64,000 nt of DNA from Butyrivibrio sp. Its GTDB lineage: Bacteria; Bacillota; Clostridia; Lachnospirales; Lachnospiraceae. The notes beneath the pieces are model-generated. The model worked only from the letters and a program-made list of their open reading frames with translations. It had not been told where the DNA came from and did not search any database. The stretch lies in NCBI GenBank assembly GCA_024694565.1, contig JAILJR010000230.1, positions 1-64,000 on the forward strand, read 5' to 3'. Positions 49,387 to 58,261 of the stretch are shown here, piece after piece (position 1 is the stretch's first letter; every line of letters starts with the position of its first letter). Made by a program: the position numbers and the translations under genes.

Positions 49387-51078
49387 TTACCAGCTGTTTG
49401 AGTCGTCAAAATCAAGAAGTGTGGGATCCAGAGGCTCCTCTCGCATGACTGTTGTCATATAGTCATTTATTATGCCGCGGATTTCTGCGCGGGATACAGT
49501 TCTCTTATCCGGAAGGGCGTGGGGAACCCAGATTGCGTGAATGTCGCGCTTTCTGAATTCATCCTCAAATACTCCGTGGATGCCCTGCATTCCCTTGCAC
49601 TGCAGCTGATCATACATTATGACCATGTCACAGTTAAATCTTTCCATATAGTCGAACAGTGAAAGAATATGCTCGTGACCGCCGACAGCCATCGCTCTCA
49701 TAGGAGCTTTCTCATTGTACAAGCCAAGATCCTCCAGTGCATGTTCATATGTATCGGTCCTGAGATACTGGTCAAACATGAGCGAATCCATGTTTATAAT
49801 GCAGTTGATTCCCCAGCAGTTGTATGCCCAGGTACACCAGTGTGAGTAATAAAGCGGAGCGCAGCTCCAGGCTATGGCTCTGTGCCTGGTCTTTGGGAAG
49901 GTCCTGATCTTGTTTTTTACAGTCTTGTTCATGATGCGCTTAACGCGGTCATCAATCTCGTGCCAGATCGGTCTGTCACCGTCCTGAGAGTAATAGATTC
50001 TGTAAAGAGCCTGGGCAACACTTGTAATAGGGTAGCTGTCTGTCTTTGCAGCCACATCCCACTTCTCCCATTCAAACTCTGTGAGCTTGTTGAAGCTCTG
50101 AGCATATTTTACATACTGATCCCAGTCAAACTTTATTCCAAAGTGCTCCTCAATGAATCTCCAGCAGCCCTCTATCTCCTTCTGGCAATGTTTTTGAACC
50201 AGAGGATCATCATAGCGCATGGGCTGTGGCATTGCGTAGAGAGGGCGGTTAAGGAACCAGTCCTGAAGTACTGAGGTTGCAACCGAGCCGTCGCAGGCTT
50301 CATTCGAAGTGACCATTACAGGTGAGTAGTCCGGATAATCGTCAAGTACAAAGAGTCCATATTCAGCCTGGCACATAGGACAGGGATCCGCCGGAAGTCC
50401 GATTGACTGTGCTGCATCGATGTAGTTTAGTACAGTGTGGTTATTTACGTGAACCGATACGAAGTAAGGTATCATCTCAAGAGGAATATCCTCGAGGATG
50501 TCCCTGAAGGGGTAAAAGATACTTCCGCTGACAGTTTCATTGTGGGCAATATTGTAGTTCCACTTGTCGGGAGTCTTGCCGCCGTTAAGCTTTTTGTCAG
50601 ACTGAAACATTCTTATAATCTGCCTGATGGATTCACTTACCATTGCGCGATAGTGCCAGGCAGAGGCTCTCAGGGCATCATCTCTTACGCCTTCAAGCCC
50701 CCTGTCGAACCAGTGCATTACAGTGAGATAAGTCTGGCCCATCCAGCGATAGCGCATAATTCCCTTGGCAAAGTCAACGATTCCCATGGGGCCGTCTCCA
50801 TATTTTACGATATCGCTGACCATATGAGCGTAATTGTATAGCCATATCATGTTGAAATAATACATGGTGTCTTTTACACCACGCCATTCACGGTGTTTGT
50901 AAAGACCTGTATTTCCTACATAGAGATCGCCAAGGCGTCTCTCCTCATGAGGCTTGCCATACCAGAAATCATGCAATGACTTCTTTATGTCCCTGGGTCT
51001 GTTTTTTTCTTCAGGGCTTTTTTCAACTACAAAGAGCTCTTTATACTTTGCTTTTATGTCCTTTAAGCCTATACCCAT
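49387..51078 (-). CDS. 2-hydroxyacyl-CoA dehydratase (HgdB/BcrB/DCCP)-like large subunit, copy A
   Basis: DPCPMCQAEYG, NEACDGSVATS, YDQLQCKGMQGIHGVFEDEFRKR; paralogous to 54491-56266 including the C-terminal motif EPLDPTLLDFDD. Confidence 0.8.
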   Translation of the reverse strand: MGIGLKDIKAKYKELFVVEKSPEEKNRPRDIKKSLHDFWYGKPHEERRLGDLYVGNTGLYKHREWRGVKDTMYYFNMIWLYNYAHMVSDIVKYGDGPMGIVDFAKGIMRYRWMGQTYLTVMHWFDRGLEGVRDDALRASAWHYRAMVSESIRQIIRMFQSDKKLNGGKTPDKWNYNIAHNETVSGSIFYPFRDILEDIPLEMIPYFVSVHVNNHTVLNYIDAAQSIGLPADPCPMCQAEYGLFVLDDYPDYSPVMVTSNEACDGSVATSVLQDWFLNRPLYAMPQPMRYDDPLVQKHCQKEIEGCWRFIEEHFGIKFDWDQYVKYAQSFNKLTEFEWEKWDVAAKTDSYPITSVAQALYRIYYSQDGDRPIWHEIDDRVKRIMNKTVKNKIRTFPKTRHRAIAWSCAPLYYSHWCTWAYNCWGINCIINMDSLMFDQYLRTDTYEHALEDLGLYNEKAPMRAMAVGGHEHILSLFDYMERFNCDMVIMYDQLQCKGMQGIHGVFEDEFRKRDIHAIWVPHALPDKRTVSRAEIRGIINDYMTTVMREEPLDPTLLDFDDSNSW

Positions 51079-52271
51079 TATACGGAGCCCTCCTTCTGAA
51101 TTTTCTTGAGCTCGATGCTCTCGACAAATGCCTGGAACCTGGTCCTTAACTGGCCGACAGCATTATTGACGTATTCCTTTTCGATGGAGCATACAGGGTA
51201 CCCGAAATCCCTTGGAATTATTATGGTATCAATGGTCCTCTCGTAGCTCCAGTACTCGCAAAACTTCATCTGCGAGATGATGATTCCGTCTGCCTTGTAC
51301 TCTTTTGCCGTGTCGGCAAGGAACTGTTTCCTTTCACGCATTATATGCTGCTCCATAAAGCGCGGGCACTGGCTTGTCTCAAGATAGTGGCGCGCTATGG
51401 CACGAAGAGGAGTCTCTCCTTCTTTTACAACTATCTCATCCCTTCCGGGAAGAGACCCGTAGCAGTACCTGTCTGCGACAACGAGAGCACCGCATTCCTC
51501 GATAAGCTTTATGAAATCAGGGTCATCCTCCTCAGATCCTGCAAGAACCACCTTACATCTGTAGTTCTTCTTTACATCGCTCTTTCGGGTCTTAAGCTCA
51601 TCGGCGATGTCGCGAAGCTTGTCCATGATCAGATACTTGGGACAGACAAGAGAACAGAGGTTGATGATGGCGAATTCCCAGCCGGTTATGGTGGGCTCGT
51701 CAAGCTTCCTGTAGCTGCCGATCTCCCGGATAAGCCTGCATAGTTCGTTGTGCTCCCCGATGGTCTTAAGAAGTGCCTCGTCACTTATATCGATACCAAA
51801 GTGCTCTTTTAACTTGTCGAGAACATGGACCTGAAGCTGGTTCTCATAGTGGTCTATGGAGTTATCGTTTTTCTTGAAGGGTACATCAGTGAATTCGCAG
51901 AAGAAGTCGGGGTTCTTGATGATGTCCAAAAGCTGCAGGTGTTCCTGAAACCTGCAGGTGACGGCACATGTCTCAGTCGCCATTTCGGCATCAAGGAAGT
52001 TTAAACCGCCCTCCAGCGCTCTCTCTAAAAGGCAGCGGCCGTACATGCAGGTGCGATTGGACATATAATAGGTCGCCATATCCGGGGATCCGCTCCGTGG
52101 TGCGCGAAGACGTACAGAAAAACATCCTGGAAGGTCCAAAAGTACCTCGGGCATAAAGTAGCAGGTATAGCCCAGGGCGCGCCTGCCTTCTGCCTTGGCC
52201 TGGCGCACCAGCGGATTGTTCGCTTCCTGTAAAAGGTCTTCGAGCTCAAAAATGTGCACGAGATCTTTCAT
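51078..52271 (-). CDS. 2-hydroxyacyl-CoA dehydratase-like small subunit, copy A
   Basis: GYTCYFMPEVLLDLPGCFSVRLRAPRSGSPDMATYYMSNRTCMYGRCLLERALEGG; IISQMKFCEYWSYER; QLRTRFQAFVESIE. Confidence 0.8.
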   Translation of the reverse strand: MKDLVHIFELEDLLQEANNPLVRQAKAEGRRALGYTCYFMPEVLLDLPGCFSVRLRAPRSGSPDMATYYMSNRTCMYGRCLLERALEGGLNFLDAEMATETCAVTCRFQEHLQLLDIIKNPDFFCEFTDVPFKKNDNSIDHYENQLQVHVLDKLKEHFGIDISDEALLKTIGEHNELCRLIREIGSYRKLDEPTITGWEFAIINLCSLVCPKYLIMDKLRDIADELKTRKSDVKKNYRCKVVLAGSEEDDPDFIKLIEECGALVVADRYCYGSLPGRDEIVVKEGETPLRAIARHYLETSQCPRFMEQHIMRERKQFLADTAKEYKADGIIISQMKFCEYWSYERTIDTIIIPRDFGYPVCSIEKEYVNNAVGQLRTRFQAFVESIELKKIQKEGSV

Positions 52272-52421
52272 TGAATAAATATACCTCCGTTGTAGTGGGT
52301 GAAAACAATTGACAGTTTTGCCAAAAAAACAACAAAAAACAGTAATGTTATGATATCATTAATCAACACTGATGAAAAGAATCATATAATAGGTAACAGG
52401 TGTTTAGTTTTAGGGGGATTT

Positions 52422-53183
52422 ATGGCGAATAATACAGTTGTCATTGCACTGGCAGGCAAAGGTGGCGTTGGCAAGACGTCTCTTTCTGCTGCCATAGTAA
52501 GACTTCTATCTGAAAAAAGACCTGACGCTAAGATCCTTGCAATTGATGCGGATCCTGCGGTAGGTCTTTCTGTTGCTCTGGGGGTTGAACCCGGTGCGAC
52601 CCTTGATCAGATCAGGAAGAGAGTGGCGGAGGATGTCACAGGGAAGCTTCGTGATACCCAGGACATACTGGCAGAGGCTAAGTTCCGGTTATATGATGCC
52701 ATGGAGGAGCAAAGAGGCTTTGCGTTCCTGGCTATTGGCCGTCCTGAGGCAGCAGGCTGCTACTGCGCTATAAATACCTATCTTAAAAAGGTGATTGAGA
52801 TGCTCGTAGACGACTTCGACTTTGTTGTAATAGATGGTGAGGCAGGAATTGAGCAGATCAACAGAAGGGTGATGGAAAAGGTTACTCATCTTATCTGCGT
52901 GTCAGATCAGAGTCAGAAGGGACTTCGTATCATCGAGACAATCAGGAATGTGGCCGATGAGCTCGTCATGTATGAAGAGGTTGGTCTGATCGTAAACAGA
53001 GCACTTTTTCCGGACAGGATAAAAGAGAATACAATTGGCAATGTCAGAATTGTATCCGTAATCCCACAGGATGATTCCATGACTGAGAATGACATGGAGG
53101 GGAGAAGTATTTTCGAGCTTCCGTGTGATGCCGGAATATTAAAGGGCGCAGACACTGCCCTTAAGAATTTAAAAATCTATTAG
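52422..53183 (+). CDS. cooC: CooC-type MinD-family ATPase
   Basis: Deviant Walker A LAGKGGVGKTSLSAAIV, LAIDADPAVGLSVALG, Ni-site-type CXC motif in RPEAAGCYCAIN, VIDGEAGIEQINRRV. Confidence 0.88.
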   Translation: MANNTVVIALAGKGGVGKTSLSAAIVRLLSEKRPDAKILAIDADPAVGLSVALGVEPGATLDQIRKRVAEDVTGKLRDTQDILAEAKFRLYDAMEEQRGFAFLAIGRPEAAGCYCAINTYLKKVIEMLVDDFDFVVIDGEAGIEQINRRVMEKVTHLICVSDQSQKGLRIIETIRNVADELVMYEEVGLIVNRALFPDRIKENTIGNVRIVSVIPQDDSMTENDMEGRSIFELPCDAGILKGADTALKNLKIY

Positions 53184-53207
53184 AGGAAGACTGGAAAGGA
53201 GGTAGCC

Positions 53208-54410
53208 GTGCAGGATTTAAAATATCTGATCAAATTTGAAAATCTTCTGGAGGACGCCGCCAATTATCTGGTAAAACAGGCACAGGAAGAAGGGCAGTTC
53301 GCAATCGGATACACCTGCTATCACATGCCGGAGGTGCTGCTCAATGTTGATAATTGTTTCTCAACACGTATGCGCGCTCCGCGTACAGGCTCAATAGACA
53401 TTTCTACATATTATATGTCGAACTACACCTGTGAATTTGCCAGGGCGCTGCTTGAGAGAGGAATAGAGGGAGGCTATGAGTTCCTGGATGGGATTGCTGG
53501 AGTGGATGCCTGTTCAGCCATGAACAGATGCTATGAACATCTGGAAATTCTTGACTGCAACCATAAACCTCATTTTTTTGTGACACACACAGATGTGCCG
53601 TACAAGGTAGAAAGCTACAATGTGGACCAGGTGGCAACACAGATGAGACTAAGGCTCCTTGATGTGATGCATGAAAAGCTGGGAACAGATGTATCTGATG
53701 ACGCCATAAGGAGAGCTGTAGAGGAGCACAACAGATTATGCAGGGTCATAACCGAGATTGGAAATATGAGAAAGCTCGACAATCCGCCTGTAACAGGATA
53801 TGAATTTCATGTTATCTGTCTTGTGAGCTACTGCTGTCCTACTGCCAAAATTCTTCCTCTTCTCGAGGAAACTCTTAAGGAGATACAGAACAGGAAAACT
53901 GACCCAAAGCCCTGGTTCAGAGCAAGGGTTGCAGTAGTCGGATCTGAGGTGGACGATCTGGATTTCACGAGACTTTTAGAGGAGTCGGGTGCAATGGTTG
54001 TGGCTGACAGGTACTGCTATGGCTCTTTCCCGGGAAGGGAGGAGATTGTCCTGAATGATGATGAGGATATTGTGAAGCAGATAGCCAGGCACTATATGCT
54101 GACAAGTGAGTGTCCGAGATATATGGCCGAGGAGAAGATAGAGCAGAGGAGAAAGACTGCTGACAGACTGGCAAAGGAGTTTGGTGCTGACGGGATTATC
54201 TATGAGCAGATGAAGTACTGCGATTTCTGGGCATTTGAGAGACCTCTGGCAAGCCATATCCTGACTGAGGAGTACGGATGGCCGACGCTTTCGATAGACA
54301 GGTCGTACAACGTGCACAATTCAGGACAGTTAAGGACCCGCTTCCAGGCTTTTGTCGAGGCTCTGGAGATCAAGCGGATCAGAAATCAGAAGACAACCAG
54401 GATAGTATAA
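53208..54410 (+). CDS. 2-hydroxyacyl-CoA dehydratase-like small subunit, copy B
   Basis: GYTCYHMPEVLLNVDNCFSTRMRAPRTGSIDISTYYMSNYTC; IIYEQMKYCDFWAFER; QLRTRFQAFVEALE. Confidence 0.8.
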   Translation: MQDLKYLIKFENLLEDAANYLVKQAQEEGQFAIGYTCYHMPEVLLNVDNCFSTRMRAPRTGSIDISTYYMSNYTCEFARALLERGIEGGYEFLDGIAGVDACSAMNRCYEHLEILDCNHKPHFFVTHTDVPYKVESYNVDQVATQMRLRLLDVMHEKLGTDVSDDAIRRAVEEHNRLCRVITEIGNMRKLDNPPVTGYEFHVICLVSYCCPTAKILPLLEETLKEIQNRKTDPKPWFRARVAVVGSEVDDLDFTRLLEESGAMVVADRYCYGSFPGREEIVLNDDEDIVKQIARHYMLTSECPRYMAEEKIEQRRKTADRLAKEFGADGIIYEQMKYCDFWAFERPLASHILTEEYGWPTLSIDRSYNVHNSGQLRTRFQAFVEALEIKRIRNQKTTRIV

Positions 54411-54490
54411 AGAATAATGAAAATTGTGGACAGTTCCTAAGTAACCGGACATTTGCCGGTATTTCTTGGGATCCAACAGGAGGTACCTGT

Positions 54491-56266
54491 ATGAAATACA
54501 TTGATCCTAAAAATTTTCGCTTAAAGGATGAAATAGACTGGAAAGCCCAGGCAGAAAATATGAAGGAGATTGCCGGGATTGTCAGGGAGCTCATCAGGGA
54601 GACTGACTTTGGTGAAATAGCCAGGGCAGCCGGCGAAGATGCAAATGGATTTAAGAAACGTCTCTTATATGAAGTCAGTCTTCTTCAGAAGATGACACCT
54701 GATGAGGTGAAGGACCTTGTGCTGAACGGTGAGAAGCATCTCGGAAAGCTCTATGCAAAAGGGAAGATGGCAACTGTACGGCGTGAGTGGAGAGGATTAA
54801 AGGATACAGCTGTTGATTTCTTTGAGTGGGGAAAGATGTGGGGAATGCTTCTCGCCACTTTTTCCAGGGATCTCGTTCCTGCCATGATGGGTGCTGTGCA
54901 CTACAGATGGATGATCTCATACTTCTGCTGCCATTCCTTTATGGATAAGAATACCCTTGGACTGCGAGGAAGAGCTTTAAGGATGCACCATGAGCTGATA
55001 TATGCCATATTCAGATATGTCGCCGAGAATCTGGTGCTGCTTATGAAGGCGGACCGCAAGGTTGGAAACAGTACAGCTTTGTCAAAGAAGATAGTTCTTT
55101 TTGATGAGATGACAATGTCACAGATCATGGCCGGATTTCCTGATCTCATCGGCATTCCTTACCAGCTGATGCCGGTATTTCTTTTATCAGAGATAGATCA
55201 GCTCGCGTGCATGCCATATATCGATGCCGTGGAATCATATGGACTGCCATCTGACACATGCCCGGTTCCCTCTTCCGAGTGCGGCGCAGTGGTAATAGAT
55301 GCCCTGCCGCATATGGGAGCATGTTTTATATCAAGCTCAATGCCATGTGACGGTTCAGTTATGGCCTCGTCGTATACAAGCAGAAGATTCAGGGACCTTC
55401 CTACCTATCACCTTGCATTTCCTGTAAGATACGAAGATGAATCCATCATGGATGCCGCCGTAAAAGACATAAAGGGATGTATAAAATTTATAGAGAAGAA
55501 CACCGGGGCGAAGTGGAACTGGGATGCTTATTTTGCAGCCATGAAACGCTTCAATGAAGAGACAAAATACGAGATGCAGAAGTGGGAGATCAATCAGACA
55601 GCGTATCCACAGCTGATAGGTCCCTGCTATGAGCTGTTCCGCAAGTGGAACTATGAGATGGACGGAGGCCTCGACCCAAGGATAATATCAACCTTCCGTA
55701 AGGTTGACAGGATAATGCTGAAGGCTTACGAGATGCGTGATGAAGCCTGGAGGGGCAAGATGAAGTACAGGGCCATAGTATGGTCGATCCCGGCACATTA
55801 TTATGCGAACTTCTCCAACTGGATGGCCAACTGCTGGGGCGTAGATATTCTTGTAGAGATGGAGTCCCTCAATTTTACAAAGCCTCTTGAGACAGAAAAC
55901 AAGGAAGAGGCCCTTAAGGACCTTGCAAGGCTTTATGAGCGAATGGTAATGAGACGCCACACAAACGGTGGATATGAACACGTTGTCACTGAGCTGTGGA
56001 GGCAGTGCGAGGCCTGGAATGTAGACTTCGTACTGATGTACCAGCATGTATCCTGTAAGAACATGGCTACGGTTCAGGGGCTCTTTGAGGATCAGGCGAG
56101 GGAACGCGGAATTAAGCTTTTGTGGTGCAGCCACGATCTGATGGATCCAAGAACTGTTTCCAGAAAAGATATGAGATCGGAAGTAAATGAGTTCATGAGA
56201 ACCGTTATGAAGGCAGAGCCTGTTGATCCGTCACTTTTGGATTTTGAGGATGATACTACCTGGTAA
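54491..56266 (+). CDS. 2-hydroxyacyl-CoA dehydratase-like large subunit, copy B
   Basis: DTCPVPSSECG, SSMPCDGSVMASS, YQHVSCKNMATVQGLFEDQARERGI; C-terminal EPVDPSLLDFEDDTTW. Confidence 0.8.
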   Translation: MKYIDPKNFRLKDEIDWKAQAENMKEIAGIVRELIRETDFGEIARAAGEDANGFKKRLLYEVSLLQKMTPDEVKDLVLNGEKHLGKLYAKGKMATVRREWRGLKDTAVDFFEWGKMWGMLLATFSRDLVPAMMGAVHYRWMISYFCCHSFMDKNTLGLRGRALRMHHELIYAIFRYVAENLVLLMKADRKVGNSTALSKKIVLFDEMTMSQIMAGFPDLIGIPYQLMPVFLLSEIDQLACMPYIDAVESYGLPSDTCPVPSSECGAVVIDALPHMGACFISSSMPCDGSVMASSYTSRRFRDLPTYHLAFPVRYEDESIMDAAVKDIKGCIKFIEKNTGAKWNWDAYFAAMKRFNEETKYEMQKWEINQTAYPQLIGPCYELFRKWNYEMDGGLDPRIISTFRKVDRIMLKAYEMRDEAWRGKMKYRAIVWSIPAHYYANFSNWMANCWGVDILVEMESLNFTKPLETENKEEALKDLARLYERMVMRRHTNGGYEHVVTELWRQCEAWNVDFVLMYQHVSCKNMATVQGLFEDQARERGIKLLWCSHDLMDPRTVSRKDMRSEVNEFMRTVMKAEPVDPSLLDFEDDTTW

Positions 56267-56371
56267 TACAGGAAGATCTTACTTTGCCATATGAACTTGA
56301 AACAGAACAGTATGAAATATTACAGGCTTCATGGAGAGGGATACCTTTATCGCACGATATTATGGCGCTTA

Positions 56372-56426
56372 CGGTATCCGCAAGAGGACGAATAAGTCAG
56401 ATATAAACTGGCATTTACAGAGGAGG
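56372..56426 (+). repeat. dispersed intergenic repeat copy E
   Basis: ACGGTATCCGCAAGAGGACGAATAAGTCAGATATAAACTGGCATTTACAGAGGAGG; the last 30 nt match 1681-1710 at 26/30. Confidence 0.45.
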
Positions 56427-56435
56427 AAATTTTAT

Positions 56436-57230
56436 ATGAAATACTTTGGAGGATGTGATGTAGGCTCTACGTACACTAAGGCAGTGATCGTTGATGAGAA
56501 CGGAAAGATGGTTGCAGGAACGACGATCAAGAGCAAGATTATTGCGCAGGAGTCTGCTGAGATTGCCATGAAGGAGGTTATAGATCAGGTAGACGGGCTG
56601 GAAAGTTCCAAGGATCTTGAATACCTCATTGGAACAGGATACGGCCGCAACAAGGTGCCTTTTGCAGATGAGAATATCTCAGAGATCTCATGTCATGCAA
56701 TGGGCGTTCATGTTACCAATCCTGCCGTCAAGGCGATTATTGATATAGGCGGGCAGGATGTCAAGGGAATATCCATTGATACTGACGGTACTGTCAAGAA
56801 TTTTGCCATGAATGACAAGTGTGCAGCGGGAACCGGGCGCTTTTTTGAGGCTATGGCAAGGTCCTTTGAAATGAGTCTTGAGCAGTTCTCGAACCTGTCT
56901 CTTTCTGCAAAGAATGTGATCCCGATCACTGCTCAGTGTACAGTTTTTGCCGAGTCAGAAGTTATTACACTTGTGGGAGAAGGTAAGCCCATGGATGAGA
57001 TTGCTGCGGGTATTGAGATGGCTGTTGCAAAGAGATGCTTTGTCATGTCCAAGAAAGCAGGAGCAACAGACTCCATAACGCTTACAGGCGGATGCGCCAA
57101 GAATGCAGGCCTTAAGGCTGCAATCGAGCAGGTACTTAAGCTCAAGGTTGTGGATCTTTCTATCGATCCGCAGCTTATGGGAGCACTTGGAGCTGCTGAG
57201 TATGCAAGACAGAAGGGACTTGCCGGATAA
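56436..57230 (+). CDS. 2-hydroxyacyl-CoA dehydratase activase (HgdC/BcrA-D/DCCP reductase family)
   Basis: GCDVGSTYTKAVI, NDKCAAGTGRFFEAMA, TAQCTVFAESEVI (both [4Fe-4S] Cys), TGGCAKNAGL. Confidence 0.92.
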   Translation: MKYFGGCDVGSTYTKAVIVDENGKMVAGTTIKSKIIAQESAEIAMKEVIDQVDGLESSKDLEYLIGTGYGRNKVPFADENISEISCHAMGVHVTNPAVKAIIDIGGQDVKGISIDTDGTVKNFAMNDKCAAGTGRFFEAMARSFEMSLEQFSNLSLSAKNVIPITAQCTVFAESEVITLVGEGKPMDEIAAGIEMAVAKRCFVMSKKAGATDSITLTGGCAKNAGLKAAIEQVLKLKVVDLSIDPQLMGALGAAEYARQKGLAG

Positions 57231-57268
57231 CTGATTAGTGAAAGGGATTAACGCAAGTGGGTAAGATA

Positions 57269-57424
57269 ATGAAGGTCATTCTAAAAATATTTAAAATCCT
57301 TACCATTGTTACAGGAATACTTTTTGTTGTCTATTTCTGGAACCTCGACCAGAAGCTGATGGGCTGGTTATATGTTCAGGTGAACAGGATATTTGACAGA
57401 AAGAAGGCCGACATAAAGTTTTAA
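57269..57424 (+). CDS. small single-TM protein associated with dehydratase pair B (not in supplied ORF track)
   Basis: Hand translation MKVILKIFKILTIVTGILFVVYFWNLDQKLMGWLYVQVNRIFDRKKADIKF*; alternative in-frame GTG start at 57257. Confidence 0.65.
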   Translation: MKVILKIFKILTIVTGILFVVYFWNLDQKLMGWLYVQVNRIFDRKKADIKF

Positions 57425-57510
57425 GAAAGTGTCAGGTAAATCATTAGAGCTGTGTATTATCCTAAGGCTGATCAAGTGTCTGCTTTGGGATCGGGCTGTG
57501 GAGAGTTGAT

Positions 57511-58227
57511 ATGAAGCTATATGACAATTTGATCGATTCTACAATGGAGTCTTTATCTGACAGGGAAGTGGTCAGGGTTGCCTATGACAGCGTAAGGGCG
57601 TGGAAATGCCTTGAGGACAGTGAGTTCATCATGCAGAGGGATGCCGGGACTGACCTTGGAGGTTCAGGCAATCCTTCGGTTAACTATACCTGTGTTACCA
57701 CATCAGGCAAGGTTACTGAGGATGAGATTCTTATCTGTGGTACGGATATCAGAAAGATAGAAAAGGACACAGCCTTTGCAAGGATCGTGATCCTTGAGAC
57801 AGAGGATCTTGGGGAGGATGTAGATCAGGAGAAGGCTTTTCAGGCTATAAGAAACCTGGAGTTCGTGAGGTATCATGTTTTTCCTGAAGGATATATGGTA
57901 AGAGTCTCATCCCAGAGTAATCAGGAACAGGTGCGAATCAGCAGGGATGCCATTAGAAGAGGTATTGATTTTGCAAAGGTAGGGGCTTCTTATATTAAAA
58001 AGTATAAAGAGGCAGGTCTGGTCAGGCACGTGCGGATTATCTTTATAACCAGGAAGGATATCGTGGAAGCTCTTTTGCCAAATGCAAATAAGGTCGATCT
58101 GATCACTAAGACTCTCACACATATATTGGACGGCATGCCCACTGACTGCGGTCACTGCAGCATGAAGCCGGTGTGTGATGAGGTGGAAGGCATGAAGGAA
58201 CTTCATCTGGGTAAGAGAAGAGTGTGA
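57511..58227 (+). CDS. truncated CO dehydrogenase/acetyl-CoA synthase beta (CdhC/AcsB)-like protein
   Basis: ILICGTDIRKI...YMVRVSSQ...QVRISRDAIRRGIDFAKVGASYIKKYKEAGLVRHVRIIFITRKDIVEALLPNANKV resembles the ACS beta region preceding the A-cluster; then CGHCSMKPVC. Confidence 0.65.
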   Translation: MKLYDNLIDSTMESLSDREVVRVAYDSVRAWKCLEDSEFIMQRDAGTDLGGSGNPSVNYTCVTTSGKVTEDEILICGTDIRKIEKDTAFARIVILETEDLGEDVDQEKAFQAIRNLEFVRYHVFPEGYMVRVSSQSNQEQVRISRDAIRRGIDFAKVGASYIKKYKEAGLVRHVRIIFITRKDIVEALLPNANKVDLITKTLTHILDGMPTDCGHCSMKPVCDEVEGMKELHLGKRRV

Positions 58228-58261
58228 GTACTTCAAATAATAACGAAAGGAAATTGGCTCA

